64,000 bases of DNA from Paenibacillus bovis (GTDB lineage: Bacteria; Bacillota; Bacilli; Bacillales; Bacillaceae_C), in assembly GCA_007679095.1 (NCBI GenBank), contig VEFU01000002.1:1-64000 (forward strand), written 5' to 3'. Made by a program: the position numbers and the translations under genes. Shown in pieces: positions 38,495 through 45,996 of this stretch; the first letter of the stretch is position 1, and every line of letters starts with the position of its first letter. The notes beneath the pieces are model-generated. The model did not search any database. It had not been told where the DNA came from and saw only the letters and a program-made list of their open reading frames with translations.

Positions 38495-39757
38495 ATGGCT
38501 GTAGAGTATAATATGCTACCACGTCATAAAATACTTTGTATTGATATGAAAAGCTTTTATGCGAGCTGTTCAGCTGTAATGCAAGGACTCGATCCATTAC
38601 AATGTCATCTTGCTGTAGTCGGTAATTTAAGCCAGCCTGGAAGTATTGTCCTTGCTGCATCTCCACGTATGAAGAAAGACTTCGGTATCAAAACTGGATC
38701 AAGATTATTTGAAATTCCAAATGATAAACGAATTAAACTCGTGGAAGCACGAATGAGTCTGTATTTACGAATATCTACGGAAATTATCCGGCTTCTTCAT
38801 CGCTATGTTCCAAAGGAAGCAATTCATGTCTATAGTGTCGATGAAAGTTTTATTAAAGTTGATGGAACGAGTGCTCTTTGGGGCGATGCTAGAACAGTCG
38901 CCGAAAAAATCAAAGATGATTTACTGCGTGAATTTCAATTGACTTGTTCCATTGGTATTGGTCCTAATATGTTAATGTCAAAACTTGCTCTTGATTTAGA
39001 GGCAAAGAAAAATGGGATTATAGAATGGACATATGAGGATGTACCGGATAAACTTTGGCCAGTAACCCCATTAAGAGAAATGTGGGGGATAGGTCGGCGT
39101 GTTGAAAAAACATTAAATAATATGGGGATTTTTTCAGTAGGTCAACTTGCACAGAGTGATTTAAATTTGCTTGAAAAGAAGTTTGGGGTAATGGGGAATC
39201 AACTTTACCATCACGCATGGGGAGTGGATCTTTCCGAATTAGGTGCACCGATTTTGGAAGGTCAAATTAGTTTTGGAAAAAGCCAAATTTTACTACGTGA
39301 TTATGAGAAAAAAGAAGAAATCATGACGGTCATTTTAGAAATGTGTGAGGAGGTTGCAAGAAGAGCGCGAGAATCTCGTAAGGCGGGGAGAACAGTCAGT
39401 CTCGGTATTGGTTATAGTGAAAAGGAATTTGGCGGTGGTTTTCTGCGTTCCTACACGATGGAGGAGCCGACAAATACAACAATGGATATTTATCGGGTCT
39501 GCTGTAAACTTTTCGAAACACATTACACTGGAAAGATAGTGCGACAAATATCTATAACATTAGCTAAGATTACAGATGATCAGCACATGCAATTAGATTT
39601 ATTTAAGCCAAACAAGTTGCGTGAAAAGGAACTTGGATATGTCGTTGATCAAATTCGCCGCCGGCATGGAGCAACGTCTTTATTGAGAGCTATCTCTTAT
39701 ACAGAAGGTGGAACAACACGGAGAAGAGCAGCTCTTGTTGGTGGGCATAAAGCATAG
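38495..39757 (+). CDS. yqjW: SOS-inducible Y-family DNA polymerase (UvrX/YqjW type)
   Basis: UmuC-like translesion polymerase. The 420-residue protein has the catalytic CIDMKSFYASCSAV and YSVDESFIKV, the hairpin MWGIGRRVEKTLNNMGIFSV and the clamp-binding QLDLF near the C-terminus. The ATG at 38495 is preceded by AAAGGAGACGAGG; the TTG at 38474 overlaps the operator. It is paired with a YolD-like gene 14 bases downstream, an arrangement shared with B. subtilis yqjW-yqzH/yqjX and phage uvrX-yolD pairs. Confidence 0.92.
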   Translation: MAVEYNMLPRHKILCIDMKSFYASCSAVMQGLDPLQCHLAVVGNLSQPGSIVLAASPRMKKDFGIKTGSRLFEIPNDKRIKLVEARMSLYLRISTEIIRLLHRYVPKEAIHVYSVDESFIKVDGTSALWGDARTVAEKIKDDLLREFQLTCSIGIGPNMLMSKLALDLEAKKNGIIEWTYEDVPDKLWPVTPLREMWGIGRRVEKTLNNMGIFSVGQLAQSDLNLLEKKFGVMGNQLYHHAWGVDLSELGAPILEGQISFGKSQILLRDYEKKEEIMTVILEMCEEVARRARESRKAGRTVSLGIGYSEKEFGGGFLRSYTMEEPTNTTMDIYRVCCKLFETHYTGKIVRQISITLAKITDDQHMQLDLFKPNKLREKELGYVVDQIRRRHGATSLLRAISYTEGGTTRRRAALVGGHKA

Positions 39758-39771
39758 AAGGAGGGGAGTGT

Positions 39772-40107
39772 ATGATTCGTGACAGGGGGCGAATAAAATG
39801 GAATTCACTGATGCTTCCAGAACATGTAAAAATGCTGCGGAGTTGGGCAGATGAAGATTTACAAGAGCAAGCCAAACAGTTAGATGAACAGAAATTAGAG
39901 ATACTAAATGAGAGAGCGGAAGAGGCAATGAAGGATTGTAAGCAAGTGATTATTACGTATTTTAACGTTGCTCAGTATGATCAAATAAAAGGGAGGATTA
40001 TTTCTTACAACCCTTTAAAACAGCAGTTATGCTTACTGAATGAAGAAGAGCAAAAGCAATGGATTAATGTAGAGACTATTGATCAAATCGATATGATAGA
40101 TGAATGA
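39772..40107 (+). CDS. YolD-like protein
   Basis: A 111-residue protein of the YolD family: basic N-terminus RDRGRIKWNSLMLPEHVKML, an acidic/coiled middle (about 30-60) and a C-terminal beta-rich segment (GRIISYNPLKQQLCL, then WINVETIDQID). YolD proteins accompany UvrX-type polymerases and are thought to be UmuD-like accessory factors; that is inference from co-occurrence. GGAGGGG precedes the ATG. Confidence 0.85.
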   Translation: MIRDRGRIKWNSLMLPEHVKMLRSWADEDLQEQAKQLDEQKLEILNERAEEAMKDCKQVIITYFNVAQYDQIKGRIISYNPLKQQLCLLNEEEQKQWINVETIDQIDMIDE

Positions 40108-40108
40108 A

Positions 40109-40143
40109 CAAACCCGCAATCATAAATGACTGCGGGCTTTTTA
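40109..40143. terminator. Bidirectional terminator
   Basis: CCCGCAATCAT and ATGACTGCGGG pair around AA, with a T-run on the + strand. It lies between the convergent YolD-like and CDGSH genes. Confidence 0.8.
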
Positions 40144-40151
40144 CAAGAAGT

Positions 40152-40358
40152 TTAGTCAATTTCTTCTGCTCTTACAGATGATTCAAATACACCTTTATGA
40201 GATCCATCGCAAAAAGGTTTGCGCTTGGATAAACCACAGCGACATAATGAAAATGTTTGTTTCGTAGGAATTACATTTCCTTCACCATCTATTAATTCTA
40301 CATTACCGGTAATTCGATAAGAGCCATTGTCATTCACTTTAATTTGTACTTTATCCAT
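40152..40358 (-). CDS. CDGSH iron-sulfur domain protein
   Basis: A 68-residue protein with the zinc-finger-like CDGSH motif CRCGLSKRKPFCDGSH, whose three Cys and one His bind a redox-active 2Fe-2S cluster. The N-terminal half is a beta-rich segment (VQIKVNDNGSYRITGNVEL). The ATG at 40358 has AAGGGGTG upstream at nine bases; a longer frame starts at 40370. Partner and function are unknown. Confidence 0.88.
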   Translation of the reverse strand: MDKVQIKVNDNGSYRITGNVELIDGEGNVIPTKQTFSLCRCGLSKRKPFCDGSHKGVFESSVRAEEID

Positions 40359-40485
40359 AACTAAACACACCCCTTATATATTCTTGTAATTAAAATACTA
40401 GAAGGTAAAGCAAAGAAATGCAACCTTATATATGAGAGTGCGGGTAATATGGTAAAATAAAAGGGAGAAAGGATGGTGCATTTTG

Positions 40486-40812
40486 ATGAAACTAACGATT
40501 ACAGACGAAGCTGTAAACCAAATCGAAGCAAAAAAGCAGAATCAAGATTTAGTAGTAAAATTAAAATATGAAACAGATGGCTGTGGTTGTGCAGTAAGTG
40601 GAGTACCAACACTACAATTAATGAAGCAGCAGGCATTAGATCAAGAGGATATTGCCTTAAAAACAAATGCCATGGATGTTTATATAGAAAAATCAAAGGA
40701 AATTTTCTTTGCAGATGAATTAAAGCTAGATTATTCCGTACAAACAGGATTATTCCGCTTAGTGAGCCCAGGAGAAATATTAAATGGCAGAATGAGTTGC
40801 ACGATTCAATAA
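40486..40812 (+). CDS. yqkB: HesB/IscA-like protein YqkB
   Basis: A 108-residue protein of the HesB-like (Fe-S biogenesis) family. The sequence KYETDGCGCAVSGVPTL and the C-terminal RLVSPGEILNGRMSC match YqkB; the canonical IscA Cys-Gly-Cys near the C-terminus is not present, so it is a divergent member. The ATG at 40486 was chosen with AGGATGG nine bases upstream. It faces away from the CDGSH gene, with which it shares an iron-sulfur theme. Confidence 0.82.
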   Translation: MKLTITDEAVNQIEAKKQNQDLVVKLKYETDGCGCAVSGVPTLQLMKQQALDQEDIALKTNAMDVYIEKSKEIFFADELKLDYSVQTGLFRLVSPGEILNGRMSCTIQ

Positions 40813-40817
40813 CAACA

Positions 40818-41020
40818 GTGAGACTGGGACAAAAGAAAATAGATGAAATTAAAAACCGAACTATCGTTTGAATCAAAGATAGTTCGGTTTTATTCTGCGT
40901 TCGAGAAGGGGTCCACTATACGAATATAAACTAATCAGCGAAGTGTATTTCCAAAGCGTATAGTTACACTATACATTGTCCTAATTACGTCTAGTTTTCA
41001 AATGGTTTTGTCCCATCTTC
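40818..41020 (+). repeat. gactgggacaaaa element bounded by inverted ends
   Basis: Starts GTGAGACTGGGACAAAA (40818-40834), continues with the hairpin AAAACCGAACTATC...GATAGTTCGGTTTT (40850-40892), and ends with TTTTGTCCCATCTTC (41006-41020), the inverted copy of its start. The segment GTGTATTTCC with nearby GCGTATAG near 40943-40963 resembles the right arm of the palindrome at 33546. Non-coding. The hairpin could terminate yqkB. Confidence 0.7.
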
Positions 41021-41030
41021 TTTACTATTG

Positions 41031-42197
41031 TTATGTTAATTTTAGCAGCTTTTCTTTCAGCTCGTTTTCCATAGTGACAAGTTCTTGTTCTGCTTGTGCA
41101 CGTTTTGCACGACCTTCTTGTTGGATTTTAATTGTTTCTTCTAATGTTGTAATTAGGTTAGACTGTGTTTTCTTCAATGTTTCAATATCAACAAGTCCAC
41201 GTTCGTTTTCACGAGCAGTTTCAATTGTATTTGTTTTTAACATATCGGCATTTTTAAGCAATAAATCATTCGTCGTTTTCGAAACTTGCTTTTGAGCTTC
41301 AACAGCTTGACGTTGACGGATTAAAGTTAATGCAATTGCAATTTGATTTTTCCAAAGTGGAATTGCTGTCATAATGGAAGTTTGAATTTTCTCCGCAAGT
41401 GCTTGGTTTGTATTTTGAATCATTCGGATTTGCGGTGCACTTTGTATCGTAATTTGTCTACTTAATTTCAAATCATATAAACGTTTTTCTAGGCGATCCG
41501 CGAATTGTACCATATCATTTACTTCTTGATAAGCCATTTGATCGCCAGATGCTTCTGCTTTTTTCTTTAATTCAGGAATTAACTGTGTACGTAACTCTTC
41601 TATTTTGAGTTCACCAGCAGCAATATAAATATTTAAGGCATGAAAATATTCTTTGTTTTTCTCATATAGTTGTTCTAACGTTTTAATATCATCAACTAAC
41701 GTTTGTTTTGATTGATTTAATTTAACTGTTATTCGGTCAATTTGCGCACCAGTTTTTTGGTATTTAGACATAATTTCTTGAATCGAGTTAGAAATTCTTC
41801 CAAACATCTTCGCAAAGAAATTCTTTTTCTCAGGTGTTAATTCATCCGGATTTACATCGCGAAGCTTACTCATTAAATCATTTAAAATATCCCCAATAGG
41901 ACCAATATCTTTATTTTGAACGTGATCCAACATATGGGTAGAGAAGTTCAATAGTTGGCCTTGTGCTTGAGTACCGTAAGCAATCACGGCCTGATGATTA
42001 GCTGGATCAATTTGTTTTGCAAGTTCTAGTGCTCGCTTTCGATTTTCCTCAGGTAATGTATCAACTAAGCGTGCAGGTTTGGCCTCCACCTTAGGGGCAG
42101 GCTGTGGTACGAGCTCATCATCTCCAAATGGATTTGCAAGTAAGTCATCTAGGCTATCTGTTTTTAAAACGGAATTCGTTTGATTATTTTCACTCAT
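41031..42197 (-). CDS. telA: TelA/YaaN family protein
   Basis: A 388-residue, largely helical protein of the toxic-anion-resistance family (TelA; YaaN and YceH in Bacillus). Recognisable by the [19 protein letters not shown] stretch, [19 protein letters not shown], and [20 protein letters not shown]. Long coiled coils are predicted. The family name comes from tellurite resistance, but the actual role is uncertain. It is the second gene of an xpaC-telA operon, overlapping xpaC by 4 bases. Confidence 0.85.
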   Translation of the reverse strand: MSENNQTNSVLKTDSLDDLLANPFGDDELVPQPAPKVEAKPARLVDTLPEENRKRALELAKQIDPANHQAVIAYGTQAQGQLLNFSTHMLDHVQNKDIGPIGDILNDLMSKLRDVNPDELTPEKKNFFAKMFGRISNSIQEIMSKYQKTGAQIDRITVKLNQSKQTLVDDIKTLEQLYEKNKEYFHALNIYIAAGELKIEELRTQLIPELKKKAEASGDQMAYQEVNDMVQFADRLEKRLYDLKLSRQITIQSAPQIRMIQNTNQALAEKIQTSIMTAIPLWKNQIAIALTLIRQRQAVEAQKQVSKTTNDLLLKNADMLKTNTIETARENERGLVDIETLKKTQSNLITTLEETIKIQQEGRAKRAQAEQELVTMENELKEKLLKLT

Positions 42198-42850
42198 TCT
42201 TTCGTGCTCCTTTCATCATCAAGCGGCTTGTAGTCCAGTTTTTTTAGTGAATGTTTAGCAACATCTAATTCAAAGTTTAAGTCATCAATATCAGCAGATA
42301 AAACATGGTATATATCTTTTTTTATCGATTCGCTTAAATCCTCTAGGGTGCTTTGCGTTTCTTTTAAGGAAATATACATTTTTTCATTTTTAACAGGTTG
42401 TGCAGCAAGCATTGCATAACGTTCAGATAATTCTACTACAGAATCAAGATGATAGAAGAAAAAACGTTCTGCACGATAAAAACGACGAGGATCTTTATTA
42501 ATAATTCCAAACATGCGTTTCGAAAGTTTTGTCAATTCATATAGCTGCTTAAACGCACCCATTGTTCTAACAGAGAAGAACGCTTTTTGTAGTCGACTGA
42601 TTTTTTTCTTTGCGTCTTGTAAATTTCTTTGAATATAGGCATATTCTTTTCTTGTTAATTTATTCTTTTTCAAAAATTTATAATTTATCACAGTTTTAAT
42701 TGTGAAAAAAGTAATTCCACCGATTGCAATTGCAAGGAGAGAGGAATTAAGAAAATTCAAATCAAAACCAAGTAATAAAATTAACCAAATAATAAATGTT
42801 TCGCCGGCAGTAAACATACCGAGAAAAAATGAATAAATAGACCTCAACAT
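42194..42850 (-). CDS. xpaC: XpaC-like membrane protein
   Basis: A 218-residue protein with two N-terminal membrane helices (about 8-30 and 37-55) and a charged helical cytoplasmic part ([20 protein letters not shown], then [18 protein letters not shown]). Pairing with a TelA homologue is the same as the xpaC-yaaN operon of B. subtilis, where XpaC is described as affecting hydrolysis of an indolyl phosphate dye. True function unknown. Confidence 0.83.
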   Translation of the reverse strand: MLRSIYSFFLGMFTAGETFIIWLILLLGFDLNFLNSSLLAIAIGGITFFTIKTVINYKFLKKNKLTRKEYAYIQRNLQDAKKKISRLQKAFFSVRTMGAFKQLYELTKLSKRMFGIINKDPRRFYRAERFFFYHLDSVVELSERYAMLAAQPVKNEKMYISLKETQSTLEDLSESIKKDIYHVLSADIDDLNFELDVAKHSLKKLDYKPLDDERSTKE

Positions 42851-43060
42851 GCATCGACTCCTATCCCAAACTATCCTTACATTATTTACGGACTGATGGT
42901 AAGAAAAGTTTCACCTATATATCTATTATAAGTAATTAACTGTGCTATTTAAAGTATAGAAAGCGATAAACAAAAAACTATAAAAACATACGTTGAAAAG
43001 ATTGATTTACAATAAAAAATGTAAGACGATAGGAAGTAGAGGAAAAAGGGGTGGATGAAA

Positions 43061-43318
43061 TTGGCAAAAAGAAAACAAAAACAACCACAGCATAATAAGC
43101 AGAAAAAAGATTCAGATGCGCTCACTTTAAAAGATGGTCTAAATATAGAGACGTTAGAGAAACTCAAACAAACTCAAAAACAATTGCTCGAGCAAGAAGA
43201 AGCGAAAAAAGCGGCTGAAAAGGCACGTTTACATAAGGAAAGAAAACAACGTGAAAAAAATAAATCTTTCGAGGAATTATTAAACGAAACATCACTGAAC
43301 TGGAAAGATTTTAAATAA
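43061..43318 (+). CDS. yqkE: Small charged protein YqkE (DUF3886)
   Basis: An 85-residue, very Lys/Gln/Glu-rich protein: a basic N-terminus (AKRKQKQPQHNKQKK), a helical coiled-coil middle, and the C-terminal motif SFEELLNETSLNWKDFK. It resembles the YqkE/DUF3886 family and is placed near yqkF and nudF as in B. subtilis. The TTG at 43061 is preferred because GGGGTGG then has six-base spacing; the ATG at 43055 abuts the site. Function unknown. Confidence 0.75.
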   Translation: MAKRKQKQPQHNKQKKDSDALTLKDGLNIETLEKLKQTQKQLLEQEEAKKAAEKARLHKERKQREKNKSFEELLNETSLNWKDFK

Positions 43319-43321
43319 TAT

Positions 43322-43358
43322 AAAGGCTTGGTTCCACATGTGGAAACCAAGCCTTTTT
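43322..43358. terminator. Bidirectional terminator
   Basis: AAAGGCTTGGTTCCAC and GTGGAAACCAAGCCTTT pair closely, with a T-run on + and an A-run on the other side. It lies between the convergent yqkE and sortase genes. Confidence 0.88.
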
Positions 43359-43974
43359 AAATAGATTCAGGCGATTCAATTCTCTTTGCTGTTAATACAT
43401 AGCGATCAGGAGCATCGCCAATAAAATAAAACGGATAACAAGTTGATACAGTTAGGATTTCGTCAGGAGCAGTAGAGCGAATAACAGTTGTATCATCAGC
43501 ATCTACGATTTGAGAACCAATAATTTCATAATAAAAATCCCCATAAGGCATTTCTACATGAAAAATATCACCATTTTCTAAATCACCTAATTTACGGAAA
43601 ACAGTATCACGATGGCCAGATAATAGTATTTGATCTGGTTGACCTGGGAACACAGTATTGGAATAATGTCCAACACCTTTTTCTAGTTCTTCTTCATCTG
43701 TACCTTCGATGATAGGAAGTTCCGCATCCAACTTAGGGATATTTAATATGCCAATTACTTCGCCTTTTTCAAAGGAAATATCCAATACTTCTGTTTCATT
43801 CTTAGGTATCTCCTTTTTGAGACCTGACTCATGATGAACTAATTCTTTTGCTTGTGCCAATGAAAGATTCGTTTTCTTTTCTACAAGATAAATGTCTTTC
43901 AGTGCAGTAGCTACTAAGATGATTCCAGTCAAAATCAAAACAACGGAGACAAGTTGAAATAGTCGCTTCCGCAT
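43357..43974 (-). CDS. srtD: Class D sortase
   Basis: Membrane-anchored transpeptidase that attaches LPXT-type surface proteins to peptidoglycan. The 205-residue protein has an N-terminal membrane helix (LFQLVSVVLILTGIILVATA), then the sortase barrel with catalytic His in LSGHRDTVF, Cys in TVSTCYPFYF and Arg in APDRYVLTAKR. The ATG at 43974 fits AAGGATGGTG upstream; an in-frame ATG lies at 43992. It is 55 bases downstream of sinR with no clear terminator, so it may belong to the sinI-sinR transcript. No sorting-signal substrate is encoded in the window. Confidence 0.88.
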   Translation of the reverse strand: MRKRLFQLVSVVLILTGIILVATALKDIYLVEKKTNLSLAQAKELVHHESGLKKEIPKNETEVLDISFEKGEVIGILNIPKLDAELPIIEGTDEEELEKGVGHYSNTVFPGQPDQILLSGHRDTVFRKLGDLENGDIFHVEMPYGDFYYEIIGSQIVDADDTTVIRSTAPDEILTVSTCYPFYFIGDAPDRYVLTAKRIESPESI

Positions 43975-44029
43975 AATAATCGTGAACACCATCCTTAATA
44001 GAAAGTATAGAAGGCTACTATTTGATTTA

Positions 44030-44359
44030 TTATTTATTTCTCATTTTCCATTTATTGAATTCAAGAAATTCACGAAATTCCTGTTTGGATATACCGGAAG
44101 ACATTGCTTCACGGACAAGATCTTCCCAGTCACTATCAAGATTTGCATCTTGGTTTCCATCTGTTTCTCCATGCAGTAATGTTTGAACAGAGATGTTTAA
44201 AACGGCAGCGACTTTTTCAAGAAATTGTATAGAAGGGTTCGATTGGATATTGCGCTCGATCGAACTTAAATAAGATTTTGCAACACCAGCTTTTTCGGCT
44301 AATTCTGATAAAGACATTTTGTTGATATTTCGATATTCACGTATGCGTTCACCAATCAT
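44030..44359 (-). CDS. sinR: Biofilm master repressor SinR
   Basis: DNA-binding repressor of matrix genes. The 109-residue protein has the XRE helix-turn-helix at about 6-60 (SLSELAEKAGVAKSYLSSIE, then NPSIQFLEKVAAVL) and a C-terminal SinR/SinI-type oligomerisation domain (LDSDWEDLVREAMSSGISKQ, then FREFLEFNKW). Similarity to B. subtilis SinR is clear through both domains. A TATAAT-like hexamer and an inverted repeat CCTTCG/CGAAGG lie in the 69-base gap after sinI and may give a second promoter. Confidence 0.92.
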   Translation of the reverse strand: MIGERIREYRNINKMSLSELAEKAGVAKSYLSSIERNIQSNPSIQFLEKVAAVLNISVQTLLHGETDGNQDANLDSDWEDLVREAMSSGISKQEFREFLEFNKWKMRNK

Positions 44360-44428
44360 GTATCGTCACCATCCTTCGGGTATATTATAACATATAACGA
44401 AGGCATGTTTCATATTTAGAACAAAAAA

Positions 44429-44584
44429 TCATTTCAATTTTCCAGTAGATGTTGATGGAACAACATGAGAGCGCTCTCTAAAAAATTGGCGAATATTTTC
44501 TACACTTATTCCTGACTCTATAGCAGATACAATTAATTCCACCCATTCCTCATCTAGGTGAATATCTTTTAGTGTTTTACCCAA
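44429..44584 (-). CDS. sinI: SinI-like anti-repressor
   Basis: A 51-residue frame starting at TTG 44584, with GGAGGGG five bases upstream. It contains a single Sin dimerisation motif, LDEEWVELIVSAIESGIS followed by VENIRQFF, which mirrors the C-terminal domain of the downstream SinR (LDSDWEDLVREAMSSGIS). It has no helix-turn-helix, the architecture of SinI, which binds SinR one-to-one and strips it from DNA. The Ser/Thr-rich tail is unlike B. subtilis SinI. It is directly downstream of a c-di-GMP riboswitch. Size, motif, ribosome site and synteny with sinR all agree. Confidence 0.9.
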   Translation of the reverse strand: MGKTLKDIHLDEEWVELIVSAIESGISVENIRQFFRERSHVVPSTSTGKLK

Positions 44585-44620
44585 TGTTACCCCTCCGACA
44601 TCAATAGTTTAGGTATGTTT

Positions 44621-44697
44621 TAGGTAACCCAGCCGCCGTAGTTCCTACCGTAGGCCTGTGGCTTTGCGTATCTGCCTTTCGATCAGACTTGCCTTTA
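44621..44697 (-). promoter_or_regulatory. Cyclic-di-GMP-I (GEMM-I) riboswitch upstream of sinI
   Basis: On the - strand the aptamer shows the class hallmarks in order: AAGGCAAG, a CGAAAG stem loop with a GNRA tetraloop, the near-invariant ACGCAAAGCC, the tetraloop-receptor side GGCCTA, then CGGCTGGGTTACCT whose 3' end closes P1 with AGGCA. GTTACC of P1 (44628-44623) can instead pair with GGTAAC (44591-44586), which overlaps the sinI ribosome site GGAGGGG (44596-44590). There is no T-run between aptamer and gene. This predicts translational control, switched on by c-di-GMP; the direction is inference. Confidence 0.9.
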
Positions 44698-44725
44698 TCT
44701 TTGAAACATATCACTTTATACCTAT

Positions 44726-44827
44726 ATTATAGCTACTCCAAAAGTAACAATCTCAAGAAAAATGTCGATGTCGAAGGGTTTTTTTATAGGGTGTATTATT
44801 ACGCTACATATATCGAATCGTGTCGAA
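44726..44827 (-). promoter_or_regulatory. sinI promoter with clustered Spo0A boxes
   Basis: On the - strand TATAAT (44726-44731) has no good -35 (best TTGAGA at 19 bases), as expected of an activated promoter. Upstream, written on the + strand, lie TGTCGAT (44763-44769, 6/7), TGTCGAA (44769-44775, 7/7), TATCGAA (44811-44817, 6/7) and TGTCGAA (44821-44827, 7/7). The nearer pair is centred roughly 47-53 bases before the expected start. sinI is a direct Spo0A~P target in B. subtilis. The rest of the gap to yqkF (44828-44943) shows nothing else. Confidence 0.75.
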
Positions 44828-44943
44828 AATAGACGGTTTAAATAAAACGGAAAAAATTTATGCGTGATGTCTATAAAAATAAGGGTGAAAATTGTTAAGA
44901 AAAACAGTTATTACGATCGTTTTGTTGAACAAAATTTATAAAG

Positions 44944-45873
44944 TTATCTATGATTGGTATAGATGCTTTTCTTTGTAATCATTTCAATATATGCAAGCTC
45001 TTCTTTTGATAGCGGAAGCGCGTTAACTGCACGAGCATTGTCGCGAATTTGTTCTACTGAACTAGCTCCTGTAACGACAGATGCGACTTGGTCATGAGCT
45101 AAATTAAATTGTAATGCGATTTCATTAAGAGTACGAGTATTTGTATCTAAGAGCTTTGCTTTTAAACTATTAATGATTTCCTTTACTTCTAAAGCTGAAT
45201 AATCTAAATAACTTTCCCAATCATAGTGTTCTGCTTCTAAACTTTCAATCATTTTTTCACTAAGCAAACCTTTTGCAACCGAACCACGCGTTACAATACT
45301 AATATTATGTTTCTTTAAGAAAGGCATAAGTTCTTCAGGACGTCGATCAAGCAGACTATATTGCATCATGTTACTAACAATATTTGACTTTTCTGCGAAG
45401 CTACGTATGACATTAGGGCGTATAGAGGATATTCCGTAGTACCGAATAAGTCCTTCTGCCTTTAATTCTTCAAAAGCTTCAATTGTTTCGTCAATAGGAT
45501 CATCAATGGTACCACCATGGAGTTGATACAAGTCTATATAATCTGTATTTAGCCGGCGGAGGCTTTCTTTTACAGCATTTTTAATATATGACTTTGATGG
45601 ATCCCAGTGCCATCCATCTTTTTTCTCCGTCCATCTATTACCAACTTTCGTTGCAATAATGACTTCCTCACGGTGAGGACGTAAGATGCTGCCGATTATT
45701 TCTTCGTTTATTCCATAATCATATAAGTCAGCTGTGTCAAAATAATTAATTCCCTCGTCCAGTGCAGCTTCGACTATATAAGTAACTTTTTCTTTATTAG
45801 TACCTAGTGACATACAACCAAGTCCAATTTTTGATACAAATAAATCGGAATTGCCAAGTCTTCTTTTCTCCAT
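44944..45873 (-). CDS. yqkF: Aldo/keto reductase YqkF
   Basis: NADPH-dependent oxidoreductase of the AKR family. The 309-residue protein has the catalytic Asp/Tyr in INYFDTADLYDYG, Lys in VIIATKVGNRW, His in DLYQLHGGTIDD, and the cofactor segment VVTGASSVEQIRDN. The substrate is unknown. The ATG at 45873 follows GGGAGG closely; the GTG at 45891 lacks a site. It is divergent from nudF, as in B. subtilis. Confidence 0.9.
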   Translation of the reverse strand: MEKRRLGNSDLFVSKIGLGCMSLGTNKEKVTYIVEAALDEGINYFDTADLYDYGINEEIIGSILRPHREEVIIATKVGNRWTEKKDGWHWDPSKSYIKNAVKESLRRLNTDYIDLYQLHGGTIDDPIDETIEAFEELKAEGLIRYYGISSIRPNVIRSFAEKSNIVSNMMQYSLLDRRPEELMPFLKKHNISIVTRGSVAKGLLSEKMIESLEAEHYDWESYLDYSALEVKEIINSLKAKLLDTNTRTLNEIALQFNLAHDQVASVVTGASSVEQIRDNARAVNALPLSKEELAYIEMITKKSIYTNHR

Positions 45874-45938
45874 AATTCCTCCCACCTTCACATTCGTTTA
45901 CTTTCTATATTAACTGATATAATTAGATGAAAACAAAA

Positions 45939-45967
45939 TTAAAGTTCTGGTAACACTATGCTATGAT
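45939..45967 (+). promoter_or_regulatory. Putative sigma-A promoter for nudF
   Basis: TTAAAG (45939-45944) and TATGAT (45962-45967) are spaced by 17, about 30 bases before the nudF start. Confidence 0.45.
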
Positions 45968-45996
45968 ATGGAAAGGTAAAATTAGGGGGGAAAACA

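Noticed and set aside
39690-39928. Overlapping antisense frames opposite the yqjW 3' end and YolD gene
   Set aside because: Low-complexity translations with no ribosome site, lying opposite well-supported genes.
41002-41295. Ser/Phe-rich frame on the + strand over the telA 3' end
   Set aside because: Its composition is the shadow of a helical charged protein on the other strand, and part of it lies in a repeat element.
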